Notes: a model not told the origin generated them from the sequence alone. A stretch of DNA of 64,000 bases from an uncultured Lachnospiraceae bacterium (GCA_947629585.1 CANREH010000004.1:1-64000); one strand, 5' to 3'; shown: positions 17,550 through 27,066, counted from the stretch's first letter. Made by a program: numbers and translations.

Positions 17550-18831
17550 GGACACTGATCTCCCTGCCTAACTGAACTTCCACAAGCTTCAATTCCGTTT
17601 CTGCCACAATAGTATGGCGACAGCCCGCCTGCATCGTAACCACATCCCCGGCGCTTACCTTCTGCTCCATGCCGTCCACAACGGTACGGCCCGTACCGGA
17701 AACCACTACCCATACCTCATCCCTGTTTTTATGGCTGTGGTAATTCATCCCATGCCCTTCCTTCAATGTCACTTTAATTGTCAGGCTTTCCGGTTCCACA
17801 TCCAGAACCTGAAAGCTTCCCCAGCTTTTTTCCTCAAACATAATCCGATCGCCAAGCCTGTCTACAAAGGGCTTGATATAACTGGACTGCTCCTTATCCG
17901 AAACTAAAATTCCATCCGGGCTTGCAGAAATTACAACATCACTCAGTCCCATCGCAAGCACTGGTATATTTAATTCATTAATAACATGGACATTTGCGCA
18001 GGTTTCATTCATCATGGCGCTGCCAACAGCCGTTTCCTCCATTGCCTCTGTAAGCGTATTCCATGTTCCCAAATCCTTCCAGGAGCCGGAAAACCGCATA
18101 ACCTGAATACTTTTCTCCTTTTCCACAACCGCATAGTCAAAGCTGATTTTAGGAAGCGTTTCATATTTGGAAAATAAATCACTGTAATCCGTAAATTCCA
18201 GCATCTCATGCGCCTTTTCCAGCACATAACCCAGACGGTATGCAAAAACGCCGCCATTCCAAAGCGCTCCCTGCCTTAAATATGCCTCTGCCGTTTTCAC
18301 ATCCGGTTTTTCTTTGAAAGTGGACACACTGCTGACAGCCTCTTTTCCTTCCGGAAGAATATAGCCGTATTTCTCGCTCGGATATGTTGGCTCCATTCCC
18401 ATCAGGACCAGGTTCGCTTCCCCTTTATCCGCCTGCTCAGACAACGCTTTTAACGCACGAAAATAATCTTCCTCCACGTAAGGATCTACCGGACAAACCA
18501 CCACCGATTCCTTTGGATCAATCCCTTTTCTGTCAACAAGATAAGCCGTTGCCAGCACAATTGCCGGAAAAGTATCCCTGCGGCACGGCTCTATGGAAAT
18601 ATCCACTTCGCCTAACTGGTTATGGAGGGAAGAAACCTGCATTTTACTTGTGGCAACCGTGATAACGGCATCCGGATCTACGGCTCTGATCTGCCGGTAC
18701 ATCCTCTGCACCATAGACTCATATCCGCCTTTACCGTCTTTAAAAATCTTAATAAACTGCTTGGAACGGATATCGTTGGAAAGCGGCCATAGCCGTTTTC
18801 CCGATCCGCCGGACAACAATACTATATTCAA
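17521..18831 (-). CDS. manC: Mannose-1-phosphate guanylyltransferase with C-terminal cupin
   Basis: Makes GDP-mannose from mannose-1-phosphate and GTP. 436 residues. Nucleotide-binding start IVLLSGGSGKRLWPLSND with Lys in SKQFIKIF; sugar-nucleotide motif VVCPVDPYV; FKEKPDVKTAE; GTWNTL. The C-terminal cupin at about 345-430 (GHGMNYHSHKNRDEVWVV) resembles the isomerase half of type II enzymes, but a separate manA follows, so that half may be inactive or auxiliary. No phosphomannomutase gene is in the window; glmM or another hexose mutase must supply mannose-1-phosphate. Confidence 0.92.
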   Translation of the reverse strand: MNIVLLSGGSGKRLWPLSNDIRSKQFIKIFKDGKGGYESMVQRMYRQIRAVDPDAVITVATSKMQVSSLHNQLGEVDISIEPCRRDTFPAIVLATAYLVDRKGIDPKESVVVCPVDPYVEEDYFRALKALSEQADKGEANLVLMGMEPTYPSEKYGYILPEGKEAVSSVSTFKEKPDVKTAEAYLRQGALWNGGVFAYRLGYVLEKAHEMLEFTDYSDLFSKYETLPKISFDYAVVEKEKSIQVMRFSGSWKDLGTWNTLTEAMEETAVGSAMMNETCANVHVINELNIPVLAMGLSDVVISASPDGILVSDKEQSSYIKPFVDRLGDRIMFEEKSWGSFQVLDVEPESLTIKVTLKEGHGMNYHSHKNRDEVWVVVSGTGRTVVDGMEQKVSAGDVVTMQAGCRHTIVAETELKLVEVQLGREISVHDKQKFALE

Positions 18832-18833
18832 TG

Positions 18834-19796
18834 TTACGCCTCCTCTTTCTGTCCTCTGCAGGTAAATGACGAAACCGAAGATAAAAAATCCTCATAGCTT
18901 AACCGAATGCCGTCTCTAAGCTCTGTTTTATATGTCCAGCCAAGCCCTGCCGCCTTGCTGACATCCAAAAGCTTTCTCGGCGTCCCATTGGGCTTCGACC
19001 GATCCCAGCGGATTTCCCCTTCATAGCCGATCACTTCCGCCACCAGCTCCGTCAGTTTCCGGATCGTTAATTCCTTTCCCGTCCCCGCATTCACCGTTTC
19101 ATTCCCGCTGTAATGATTCATCAAAAATACGCATAAATCGGCAAGATCGTCCACATAGAGAAATTCCCGCAAAGGCGAGCCGTCGCCCCAGCAGGTCACA
19201 TACGGAAGCTTCTGCTCCTTCGCCTCATGGAAACGGCGGATCAGCGCCGGGAGGACATGGCTGTTCTTCGGATGATAATTATCATTCGGACCGTACAGAT
19301 TGGTCGGCATGACAGAAATATAATCCGTGCCATACTGTTTATTCAGGTATTCACAATACTTAAGCCCCGAAATCTTCGCAAGGGCATAAGCCTCATTCGT
19401 CTTTTCCAGCTCACTCGTCAAAAGGCAGTCCTCTTTCATCGGCTGCGGCGCCATGCGCGGATAAATGCAGCTGCTTCCAAGAAATTCCAGTTTCTTACAG
19501 CCGTTTTTCCATGCCGAATGAATCACATTCATTTCCAGAATCATATTTTCATACATAAAATCCGCCAGCGCGCTCTCGTTCGCAGCAATGCCGCCTACCT
19601 TTGCCGCCGCAAGGAAAACATAATCCGGCTTTTCTTCTGCAAAAAAATCCTCCACCGCATCCTGACGGCACAAATCCAGTTCTTCATGAGTGCGCAGAAT
19701 CAGGTTTTCATACCCCTGCCGCCTTAATTCCCGGACAATGGCAGAACCTACCATCCCACGGTGTCCGGCAACATAAATCCTGTCATTCTTTTCCAT
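18834..19796 (-). CDS. fcl: GDP-L-fucose synthase
   Basis: Epimerase-reductase that turns GDP-4-keto-6-deoxymannose into GDP-L-fucose. 320 residues. Rossmann motif VAGHRGMVGSAIVREL, catalytic Ser/Cys region LGSSCIYPR, and YxxxK as EAYALAKISG. Family-typical VMPTNLYGPNDNYHP and NAGTGKELTI are present. It begins 4 bases after gmd ends, so the two are co-translated. The product could go to the glycan locus or to another fucosylated polymer; no fucosyltransferase can be named from sequence. Confidence 0.95.
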   Translation of the reverse strand: MEKNDRIYVAGHRGMVGSAIVRELRRQGYENLILRTHEELDLCRQDAVEDFFAEEKPDYVFLAAAKVGGIAANESALADFMYENMILEMNVIHSAWKNGCKKLEFLGSSCIYPRMAPQPMKEDCLLTSELEKTNEAYALAKISGLKYCEYLNKQYGTDYISVMPTNLYGPNDNYHPKNSHVLPALIRRFHEAKEQKLPYVTCWGDGSPLREFLYVDDLADLCVFLMNHYSGNETVNAGTGKELTIRKLTELVAEVIGYEGEIRWDRSKPNGTPRKLLDVSKAAGLGWTYKTELRDGIRLSYEDFLSSVSSFTCRGQKEEA

Positions 19797-19800
19797 TTCT

Positions 19801-20850
19801 TTACGCCCCTTTCACTGCTTTTTCCCGCTTCGCCAACTTCCTGTCATGCTCCGCCATGATCCGAATCAGTTCTTCATAGCTGGTCTTCTGCGGGTTCCAG
19901 CCAAGCACCGTTTTCGCCTTCGTCGGATCGCCCCATAAATTATCCACATCCGTCGGACGGAACCATGCCGGATTCACGCAGACAAGCAGCTTCCCGGTTT
20001 TTGCGTCATACCCTTTTTCTTCCAGCCCTTTCCCTTCCCAGCGGATTTCCATGCCATTTACGAGAAATGCCCTTTCCGTAAAATCGCGTACCGTATGCTG
20101 CTCACCCGTGGCAATGACAAAATCCTCCGGCTCCGTTTGCTGCATCATCAGCCACATACACTCTACATAATCCTTTGCATAACCCCAGTCGCGCAGGGAA
20201 TCCAGATTCCCAAGCTCCAAATGATCCTGAAGCCCTTCCGCAATCCGCCCTGCCGCCAGCGTAATCTTCCTCGTAACGAACGTCTCCCCGCGCCGTTCCG
20301 ATTCATGGTTAAACAAAATGCCGTTGACCGCAAACATTTTGTAAGCTTCCCTGTACTCCTTCGTAATCCAGAAGCCATACTGCTTCGCGACCGCATAAGG
20401 GCTGTACGGATGAAACGGCGTCGTCTCTTTCTGCGGGATCTCCTCCACCTTTCCATATAATTCCGAAGTTGACGCCTGATAAATTTTCGTCTTTTCCGCA
20501 AACCCTAAAATGCGGACAGCTTCTAAAATCCGCAGGACGCCCATCGCATCCACCTCGCCCGAATACTCCGGCACATCAAACGACACCTGCACATGGCTCT
20601 GCGCCGCCAGATTATAAATTTCATCCGGGCGGACAAGACTGATAATCCGAATCAGCGAAGAAGAATCCGATAAATCCCCGTCATGCACCGTAATCTTTCG
20701 TTCCTTCAAAAGATGGTCAATCCTTGCCGTATTGGAAATCGAAGCACGCCGGACCATCCCATGAACCTCATAGCCTTTCTCCAGCAGAAACTCCGCAAGA
20801 TACGATCCATCCTGCCCGGTAATCCCGGTAATCAATGCTGCCTTACCCAT
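19801..20850 (-). CDS. gmd: GDP-mannose 4,6-dehydratase
   Basis: First committed step from GDP-mannose to GDP-L-fucose. 349 residues starting after AAAGGAG. NAD(P)-binding [20 protein letters not shown], catalytic STSELYGKV and [11 protein letters not shown], then [19 protein letters not shown] and [16 protein letters not shown], all diagnostic for Gmd. First gene of a four-gene operon. It is separated from the AraC gene by a terminator at 20997-21048, so it is not simply a continuation of the capsule transcript. Confidence 0.96.
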   Translation of the reverse strand: MGKAALITGITGQDGSYLAEFLLEKGYEVHGMVRRASISNTARIDHLLKERKITVHDGDLSDSSSLIRIISLVRPDEIYNLAAQSHVQVSFDVPEYSGEVDAMGVLRILEAVRILGFAEKTKIYQASTSELYGKVEEIPQKETTPFHPYSPYAVAKQYGFWITKEYREAYKMFAVNGILFNHESERRGETFVTRKITLAAGRIAEGLQDHLELGNLDSLRDWGYAKDYVECMWLMMQQTEPEDFVIATGEQHTVRDFTERAFLVNGMEIRWEGKGLEEKGYDAKTGKLLVCVNPAWFRPTDVDNLWGDPTKAKTVLGWNPQKTSYEELIRIMAEHDRKLAKREKAVKGA

Positions 20851-20996
20851 AAAAACGCTCCTTTTTTATTTTCTAGGAAATTTCTTATAAGGTCACTTCT
20901 TTCAGAAATGGTTAAGATCCGAACAGAAGTGTGCTCTTTACTCTTTGTTTTGAATATTTTACCGGATAACCGCAGCAGGTTGAATTCAATATATTG

Positions 20997-21048
20997 AAAA
21001 AAGGTTGCACAATCTTGGCTTTTTATAACCAGAATGTGCAGCCTTTCA
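20997..21048 (-). terminator. Terminator after the AraC gene
   Basis: On the minus strand AAGG-TGCACA-TTCTGG pairs with CCAAGA-TTGTGCA-CCTT (21045-21029 with 21018-21001), followed by TTTTTTC. It lies between the AraC gene and gmd. Confidence 0.65.
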
Positions 21049-21112
21049 AAATTTATCTATATTTAAATTTCACTGTTCTGCGCGTCATCAGACTACTGAC
21101 TCCTCGCCAGCA

Positions 21113-21991
21113 TTAGCGCTTCCCATTCCATTGTTTCCTGTATGAAGACGGGCTCATGCCTTCTGCGTTTTTAAAAATCCTCGTCAGATATCCGGGTTCC
21201 ATACCCATATCCGCAGCGATCATTTCAATCGTCCTGTCCGTAAACCGTAGCTGCTGTTTTGCATAAGTAATCCTGTTTTGAATTAAGTAAGCTCCGATAG
21301 TTATGCCGTAACTTTCTTTAAAAATCCTGGAAAGATAAAATTTATCAATAAAAAACCGTTCCGCAAGCTGATCTAACGTAATTTTATTATGAAAATTTTC
21401 ATCAAGATACTCCTTCATTTTCTGGATATTCACAATTTTTGAATTATCCTCTGTTTTTTTATCCTTTGGTTTCCATGTATCTTCCATTAAATACATCAGC
21501 AGGGAAGATAATTTCTCATGCAGTCTCATATCGCGGACATAATCAAATGATCCCGCAATAAAATATAAATCTTTTAAAATCTGCTCATAACGCTGTATAT
21601 CCATGGGATGAAATACTGGTACCCCCCCCCGTTCTTCATATTTCTTATAAATATTTAACATATTAGTACCATAAAAATGACACCATGATAACGACCAGAG
21701 CTCATCCCCTGTCCTATGCTCATAATTTGATTTACAATTAATAAAAGCACAATCCCCTGCTTTTAATTCATATGTTTTTCCTTCATAAACCAACACCCCA
21801 GATCCCGACAATACAAGAAAAAACAAGCAGGAATCCAACTTTTCCCTCACAGAAGTATGCGGCCGCAAAGCCTGCAGAGTACCTGTTTCCTGTAAATAAA
21901 ACAAAGAGGAGCGTGCAAAACCAGAAGGTGTATAAAGAATGCGATTGGAAGATACGCTGGATAAGGAATCAGTAAAAAATTCTTTTTTCAT
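21113..21991 (-). CDS. AraC-family transcriptional regulator with an in-frame G9 tract
   Basis: 292 residues, starting after GGGGAGTG. Residues 50-110 are a cupin sensor (SGSGVLVYEGKTYELKAGDCAFIN). The AraC helix-turn-helix pair spans about 190-290 (ITLDQLAERFFIDKFYLSRIFKESYG ... TIEMIAADMGMEPGYLTRIFK in shortened view). Between them a run of nine G (21622-21630) encodes Arg-Gly-Gly-Val and is in frame here, so the full protein is made. A one-base change would cut it after about 122 residues, before the DNA-binding half. It ends the leftward run of glycan genes and probably controls them or the gmd operon. Ligand unknown. Confidence 0.85.
   Translation of the reverse strand: MKKEFFTDSLSSVSSNRILYTPSGFARSSLFYLQETGTLQALRPHTSVREKLDSCLFFLVLSGSGVLVYEGKTYELKAGDCAFINCKSNYEHRTGDELWSLSWCHFYGTNMLNIYKKYEERGGVPVFHPMDIQRYEQILKDLYFIAGSFDYVRDMRLHEKLSSLLMYLMEDTWKPKDKKTEDNSKIVNIQKMKEYLDENFHNKITLDQLAERFFIDKFYLSRIFKESYGITIGAYLIQNRITYAKQQLRFTDRTIEMIAADMGMEPGYLTRIFKNAEGMSPSSYRKQWNGKR
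21622..21630 (-). repeat. Poly-G (G9) tract in the AraC gene (ON)
   Basis: Nine C on the plus strand, read on the minus strand as CGG GGG GGG GTA. The present length keeps the frame. Loss or gain of one G removes the DNA-binding domain. Confidence 0.85.
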
Positions 21992-22057
21992 TGTATATCA
22001 CTCCCCGCTTTCTTAATAACTATCCAGCCATTTTTCTATATTTAAACATTTTATCCC

Positions 22058-23035
22058 TTATTCTTTGCTAAAATCAATATACTTTGACAAATCCTCATAT
22101 AATTTATGAGTATAATATCTTTTCCCAGCATCATTCATGTGCATTGCACCATTATAGATATACTCTAATGGCATCAAAACCTCCCTCAAATCTGACAAAA
22201 AAGGGACAGGAAGCCTCTCCTCCAGCTCTTCCTGATATAGATTAATTTCCTCATCACTGCTGATAACCGCACCTTCAAAAATCGGCGCATGCGTCAAATA
22301 AAAAGAAGCTCCTTTTCCCTTACAAAATTCTGCAAATTCATTCAATTCGTTATAGCAATTAGTATCTATATCATTTATCTCATAAACTTTTTTTATATAT
22401 AAATCCTGTTCACCCGCTATACAGCCAGTTCTTTCATAAATTAAGTTGCCTGTATCCGGATCAAAAGCACCCGCATTATATACGACGGAAGCAGACCCAT
22501 CCTCTTTATGCCTGATATACCGCTGCAAGCTATACAATAGACCATATAACTTCGTATAGGCAGCAGCTCCAGATGATTTTATGACCTGCAATGGATGCTG
22601 CCGGAAAAAATCAAAAAATAAATCCGGCTCACTATCCATAGATACAAAAATCAAATCCATCCCGTAGTCATTTTCAGTGAACGGAAAAAACGGCATAATG
22701 ACAATATCTCCTTTCCCAATAAACTTTTCCGCAGTCTCCAGGATATAACACATCCCCATCCCGCTGTGGATCCCCAGCGTGTATGCCGGCATCCCGGACT
22801 CCTCTCCCAACTGCCTGGAATCCACGGCAAAGGTCATATAAGAACCGCCAAGCACTATAATCTTAGGTTTATTCTGATCGGCTTTCTGCAGAGCTCTATA
22901 CTGATACACAAACCCTTTCTGGTAATTATCGGCATAGATTCCTCTGATACCGAAAAAAACAGAGCTGAAAACCACAACACTGATGAGCAGAGTGACAACA
23001 GACAAGGCAGCCAGCTTCCTGTAAAATTTTCCCAT
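22058..23035 (-). CDS. DltD/SGNH-like partner of the MBOAT acyltransferase
   Basis: 325 residues from ATG 23035, preceded by AAAGGAGG 9 bases upstream. One N-terminal transmembrane helix at about 8-32, remainder outside the cell. The SGNH hydrolase pattern is present: IIVLGGSYMTFAVDS near the start and HMNDAGKRYYTH near the end as the Asp/His block. This matches the DltD/AlgX-type second component that works with a membrane MBOAT protein to place acyl groups on a glycan outside the membrane. It lies 16 bases after the MBOAT gene. Substrate not known from sequence. Confidence 0.8.
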   Translation of the reverse strand: MGKFYRKLAALSVVTLLISVVVFSSVFFGIRGIYADNYQKGFVYQYRALQKADQNKPKIIVLGGSYMTFAVDSRQLGEESGMPAYTLGIHSGMGMCYILETAEKFIGKGDIVIMPFFPFTENDYGMDLIFVSMDSEPDLFFDFFRQHPLQVIKSSGAAAYTKLYGLLYSLQRYIRHKEDGSASVVYNAGAFDPDTGNLIYERTGCIAGEQDLYIKKVYEINDIDTNCYNELNEFAEFCKGKGASFYLTHAPIFEGAVISSDEEINLYQEELEERLPVPFLSDLREVLMPLEYIYNGAMHMNDAGKRYYTHKLYEDLSKYIDFSKE

Positions 23036-23051
23036 CTTTCTTATCCTCCTT

Positions 23052-24579
23052 TTAAAACCTAAAGTATGCAAACTGGTCAAGCCCTGATTTCCCATAAGCG
23101 CCCAGAAATATAATGCAAAGAAGAAATCCTATGTAAAGCCCCCATCGCTTCCATGCCGGGTATTCGCTTATGGTTTCCCTCAACGTTATTTCTCTGTGCC
23201 CTAAGTGATAGACGTCTGCATACAACAGCGCCGCCATGCCAATAAAAATCTCAAAAAATATCTTTATATTCTCTTTTCCAAAATTCAGCATCTCATGCAG
23301 ACCGATCCCGTTTGTCATCCTTCGTATAATTTCCGCTGTCACTGTCAGATCGGCAGGACGGAATATGGCATAACCAAAAGCAACAATCAGAAATGTCCTG
23401 ACTACCTGCAGTATACAGAAACCTCTGCTTTCCACAAGCTTTGAAAATTTTCTATGGAACGCCGTATATATCGGGGACAGGACAACAGACAAAATAACAA
23501 AGGTTCCATGAAACAGGCCATATGCCACATAACACCAGCCAGCCCCGTGCCACAGCCCGATAAGAAACCAGACAACCAAAAGCGCAAAAGCATCTGGAAG
23601 CGTATTGGCAAGATAAGCATTCCGCTTCCTATATTTTTTTCTTATCCCACTGCAAATATCACTTCTGAGAATTGGATAAAATACATAATTCCGAAACCAT
23701 GTTCCCAAAGTAATATGCCACCTTCTCCAGAACTCCGCAATACTTTTAGAAAAATACGGTGTCTCAAAGTTTTCATCCATAACAATTCCGAGCATCTGTG
23801 CACATCCGTTAGCAATATCCATATATCCTGAAAAATCCGCATATAACTGAAACGCATACAGAACCAGGATGCACCACCAGAACAAAAATCCTGTATAGGA
23901 CCCATAATCTGCCCAAATACCATCAATCACCAGAGATATCTGATTAGCAATGACCAGCTTTTTAAAGAATCCCCAAGCTGCCCTCTGTAGACCATAAACA
24001 GCATTTCGATAGGAAAATTCATGTTCTTGGAATATCTGCGGTGAAAGCCTGTTATAATCCCCGATCGGTCCCTGCAGAAGCTGTGGAAAGAAGGAAACAT
24101 AAAGTGCATGTCTGAAAAAATTAGTTTCTGTTTCTGCAGTCCCTCTGTATACATCAATACAGTATCCCATACTCTGAAACACGTAGAAAGATAACCCAAT
24201 CGGCAATACAAGAGAGGCATACTTAAAAATTCCAAGCACCAAAAGAAGCACAACAATAACAGCGGCTATGATTCTCTTCTGTCTTTTTGCCATGTCCATT
24301 TTATATTTCTTCTTTTCTTCTTTAGAAAGCTCCTTTTCATACCCCCCCCGATTTTATAGCTTTCTCAAGGACGGCATAATTTTTTCTTATGGATATAGCC
24401 GCCAAATAGGTAACTGTTACTATAAATAATAAAAACAATAAATAAATCGGCGATGCCCATGCGTAAAAAATCCAGCTTGCCACCAAAAGCAGCTTCCACT
24501 GTCTGTCTCCAGGAATAATGTAATAAAGAGTGAATACCACTGCCATAAAGATTATAAATGTAAGTGTCGTAAATGCCAT
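23052..24579 (-). CDS. MBOAT O-acyltransferase (DltB/AlgI-like), split by a G8 tract (phase OFF)
   Basis: Two frames make one gene. The first (24579-24337, MAFTTLTFIIFMAVVF) ends SGGV-stop at eight G; the second begins about codon 88 and runs to 23052. With G7 or G10 the frames join through KSGGYEKELSKEEKKKYK. The joined protein has about ten membrane helices and the MBOAT signatures: VLPIGLSFYVFQ, FFPQLLQGPIG, FWRRWHITLGTWFRNYVFYP, and the active His in GLWHGAGWCYV. The usual segment between the second and third helices is shorter than in typical AlgI. Reinitiation at ATG 24299 would lack two N-terminal helices. Role: moves an acyl group across the membrane to a surface glycan, with the SGNH gene that follows. 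Confidence 0.8.
24342..24349 (-). repeat. Poly-G (G8) tract splitting the MBOAT gene (OFF)
   Basis: Eight C on the plus strand, read as TCG GGG GGG GTA TGA. One G fewer, or two more, restores a single MBOAT reading frame of about 508 codons. Confidence 0.85.
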
Positions 24580-24586
24580 TTTTTCC

Positions 24587-24976
24587 TTAAGCCTCCAATA
24601 ACTCTATCATTCCCAGATATGGATGCACCAGGAAACATACTTCCCGATTTTCAAGCGCCACCGCTTCATGCCTTTCACTACAGAGGACATAATTTTCTTG
24701 AAGCAGTCTCTCCAAATCCATCTCCATGGAATCGGTTTCATAGCATATATGGTAAGCTGTATTCCCCAGCTTTTTCATCAGCCCTGCCACCACCGACTCT
24801 TTCGATGAAGGGGAAACCAGTTCGATTACATACCCGTCCTTCTCCATAAAACAAATCCAGACCTGGCGGAACTCATCCAGAACCGTTTCCTGCCTGACAA
24901 CATATCCCAATTTACGGAATGCCTCCTCTGCTTTTTCCATTTTCTTAACCAGATATCCGATATGATGCACCTTCAT
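24587..24976 (-). CDS. VOC-family (glyoxalase-like) protein of the acylation module
   Basis: 129 residues with the two beta-alpha-beta-beta-beta halves of the vicinal oxygen chelate fold: KVHHIGYLVKKMEKAEEAFRKLGY in shortened form at the start, IELVSPSS near 54, AYHICYET near 74, and IELLEA at the end. Metal ligands His and Glu of the Glyoxalase_4 or methylmalonyl-CoA epimerase type are in place (HHIGY, VIELV, AYHIC, MIELL). Its start overlaps the stop of the carrier protein gene, so it is tightly coupled to it. It may epimerise or edit the carrier-bound acyl group, which is inference. Confidence 0.7.
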   Translation of the reverse strand: MKVHHIGYLVKKMEKAEEAFRKLGYVVRQETVLDEFRQVWICFMEKDGYVIELVSPSSKESVVAGLMKKLGNTAYHICYETDSMEMDLERLLQENYVLCSERHEAVALENREVCFLVHPYLGMIELLEA

Positions 24977-25221
24977 CAGGAATCCATCCCTTCTAATATC
25001 AAGCTGACCATCTCACCCACATTTTTCATTCCAACCACGTCCTTCATTGCAAACTTCATATCAAACTCGTCCTCAACAGTCCCTATCAGCGTAATATGCA
25101 TCAGACTGTCCCAGCCCTCAATATCTCCCGCCACTGTCGCATCATTAATGACGATCTCCTCGTCATCAAAAACCTCCCGGAAAATCTCTGTCAATTTTTC
25201 CAATACTTCTTCTCTGTTCAT
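24976..25221 (-). CDS. Acyl carrier protein of the glycan acylation module
   Basis: 81 residues, acidic and helical. The phosphopantetheine attachment site is GWDSLMHITLIG (Ser in DSL). The start overlaps the FkbH-like stop by 4 bases (ATGA), so they are translationally coupled. It would carry the acyl unit loaded by the FkbH-like enzyme. It is clearly not the housekeeping fatty-acid ACP, given its position. Confidence 0.88.
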   Translation of the reverse strand: MNREEVLEKLTEIFREVFDDEEIVINDATVAGDIEGWDSLMHITLIGTVEDEFDMKFAMKDVVGMKNVGEMVSLILEGMDS

Positions 25222-27017
25222 ACCTGTTTCTCCCTTCCGTTCACTTGAATCACATTATTTTTTTGTTCATAAATTTCAGGAATGGAAAATTTCCATTCCG
25301 TATTTCCTTTTTCATCCTCCCGTATCTTCTGGAACCCCTGCAAGGCAAAAAACTCTTTCACCATGGAATTTTTCGGAGTAGGATAATAATATCCAAAAAT
25401 ATCGGAAATTCCCCGTTCCTTCGATACTTTTACCAACTCGTCCATCATAGCATATTCCATGTCCCTCTTCAACACCCGGCAGCTCATCAACCACAAATCC
25501 AGGTGCAGTTCCTTTCCACGGATTTCCCCGATAATTACGCTGACCACGCCGTTATCCCCAAATTTATCCTCCAGCTTCCCATACAGTGTAATATAACGCT
25601 CCGAGGCGGCTATCGTCTCTATCTCTGTCTGGGTATACCGCCTTGTGGTCAGGTTAAACTGATTGCTCTTGTTGGAAAGCTGGGCAATCCTTGCCATATA
25701 GTCTGCCTCAAACGGACGGATGTTTCCTTTCATATTCAAAGACAGCAGGTATTCCCCATAATCTGCAAACTGTGCCTGCGCCCGGCTCCTCTCCGCATTC
25801 GCCCGGTACATTTCACTGCGCTTCTGATCGTCCGCTGACAGTTCCGTGACTTCAAAATACCCTGCCCTGTCAAGCACCTGCAGGTACTGCTCCACCTCTC
25901 CGATTTCAGGAACGGCAGCTCCTAAAACCCCCTGTCTGACAATCTCCCGCTCCGCCGGATTATCATCCACAAAAACGAAGGCTTCCGGCAACAGGTTTAA
26001 CTCTGCTGCTGTCCGAACCAGATTCCTATCCTTCGGCTCCCAATTTGCAGTAAATGCAGCAAAATCCCGCAATGACAGGACGGAATCCTCCCGCCCAAAA
26101 CCAGTTTTTGCTGTATCCTCGTTATTTTTTGAAATAACCGTAAGAAGAACCCCTATCTGTTTTAACTCTTTTAAATAACTCTGAAATTCACTGTATGTCT
26201 GCCCAAGGGAAGTCTCCTGCCCAATTTCAATGCTTTCTGCACCGTCATCCCCAATCACGCCGCCCCACAGAGTATTGTCCAGATCCAATGCAAGAGCCTT
26301 CTTATTTTTCCCAAACAGGGACTTTATGATCAGGGCAACATTGTACGCCGTGTATGGAATGGCAGGAACACACATAGCATACTTGTACATATGCCAGTAA
26401 AACGGCGCCGACCATTTTTCCAACCCATAGGACGCTGCCTCATAGTGAATATCATGAATATAAAAATTCCTATGCTTTTCGGCATATTCATAAAATCTTA
26501 AATTCAGGCGGGAAACAAAATTGACCTTTCCCTGAAAAAAACAGGCATCCTGATTTCCCAGCAGGCGATAAAACGGCAATTCAAAATTATTCTGGATAAC
26601 AGGGCAGTGATACTTCTCCTCTAAATGCCCCCATAGGCCGGCAAACTTATCAAACACAGCATCCAGTTTCCGATCCACACACTCTCTGCTGTCAGACACC
26701 GTGGGCCATTCCGTAATATTCCTTGCTGATGTATGAATATAAATAATTTCCGGAGCAAACACCTCTAATTCCGGATTATCAAACATCCCATCCTCATAAT
26801 ACCTATTATACTCCGATTCATAAAAAGACGCCTTAATGCCATAATTCAGCAAAAACAACTCCAGCATATTCCTGATCTCATCCGTTGTGCTTCCGCCTAA
26901 AATGGCAATCCTTTTTTTCAGAAATGAAATACCTTCCTCTGCCAAAAGCTGCTTCTTTAAGCTTCTTTTCTTTTTCATCAGCCATTCTGCACGGAACGGA
27001 TACTCCAGTTCTTCCAT
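25218..27017 (-). CDS. FkbH-like HAD-IIIC enzyme, acyl-ACP loading
   Basis: 599 residues starting after GGAGG. Residues 35-220 form an SGNH-like N-terminal part (RIAILGGSTTDEIRNML). The HAD-IIIC core begins near 240 with ALDLDNTLWGGVIGDDG (nucleophile DxDxT) and continues to VFVDDNPAEREIV near 365. A GNAT-like C-terminal part (about 430-590) carries WLMSCRVLKRDMEYAMMDEL. Known FkbH/OzmB enzymes take 1,3-bisphosphoglycerate, dephosphorylate it and load a glyceryl unit on a carrier protein. With the ACP, VOC, MBOAT and SGNH genes that follow, glyceryl transfer to a glycan is the best guess, although other HAD-IIIC proteins handle different acids. Confidence 0.82.
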   Translation of the reverse strand: MEELEYPFRAEWLMKKKRSLKKQLLAEEGISFLKKRIAILGGSTTDEIRNMLELFLLNYGIKASFYESEYNRYYEDGMFDNPELEVFAPEIIYIHTSARNITEWPTVSDSRECVDRKLDAVFDKFAGLWGHLEEKYHCPVIQNNFELPFYRLLGNQDACFFQGKVNFVSRLNLRFYEYAEKHRNFYIHDIHYEAASYGLEKWSAPFYWHMYKYAMCVPAIPYTAYNVALIIKSLFGKNKKALALDLDNTLWGGVIGDDGAESIEIGQETSLGQTYSEFQSYLKELKQIGVLLTVISKNNEDTAKTGFGREDSVLSLRDFAAFTANWEPKDRNLVRTAAELNLLPEAFVFVDDNPAEREIVRQGVLGAAVPEIGEVEQYLQVLDRAGYFEVTELSADDQKRSEMYRANAERSRAQAQFADYGEYLLSLNMKGNIRPFEADYMARIAQLSNKSNQFNLTTRRYTQTEIETIAASERYITLYGKLEDKFGDNGVVSVIIGEIRGKELHLDLWLMSCRVLKRDMEYAMMDELVKVSKERGISDIFGYYYPTPKNSMVKEFFALQGFQKIREDEKGNTEWKFSIPEIYEQKNNVIQVNGREKQV

Positions 27018-27066
27018 AAACTTTCCTCCCTCCTTGCCTTTTCAATATGCAAAAAATTCTTGGCAG

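Noticed and set aside
20983..20999. Palindromes TTGAATTCAA and TTCAATATATTGAA before gmd as an operator
   Set aside because: They overlap the U-run side of the AraC terminator in a very AT-rich stretch and can arise by chance; no second site supports binding.
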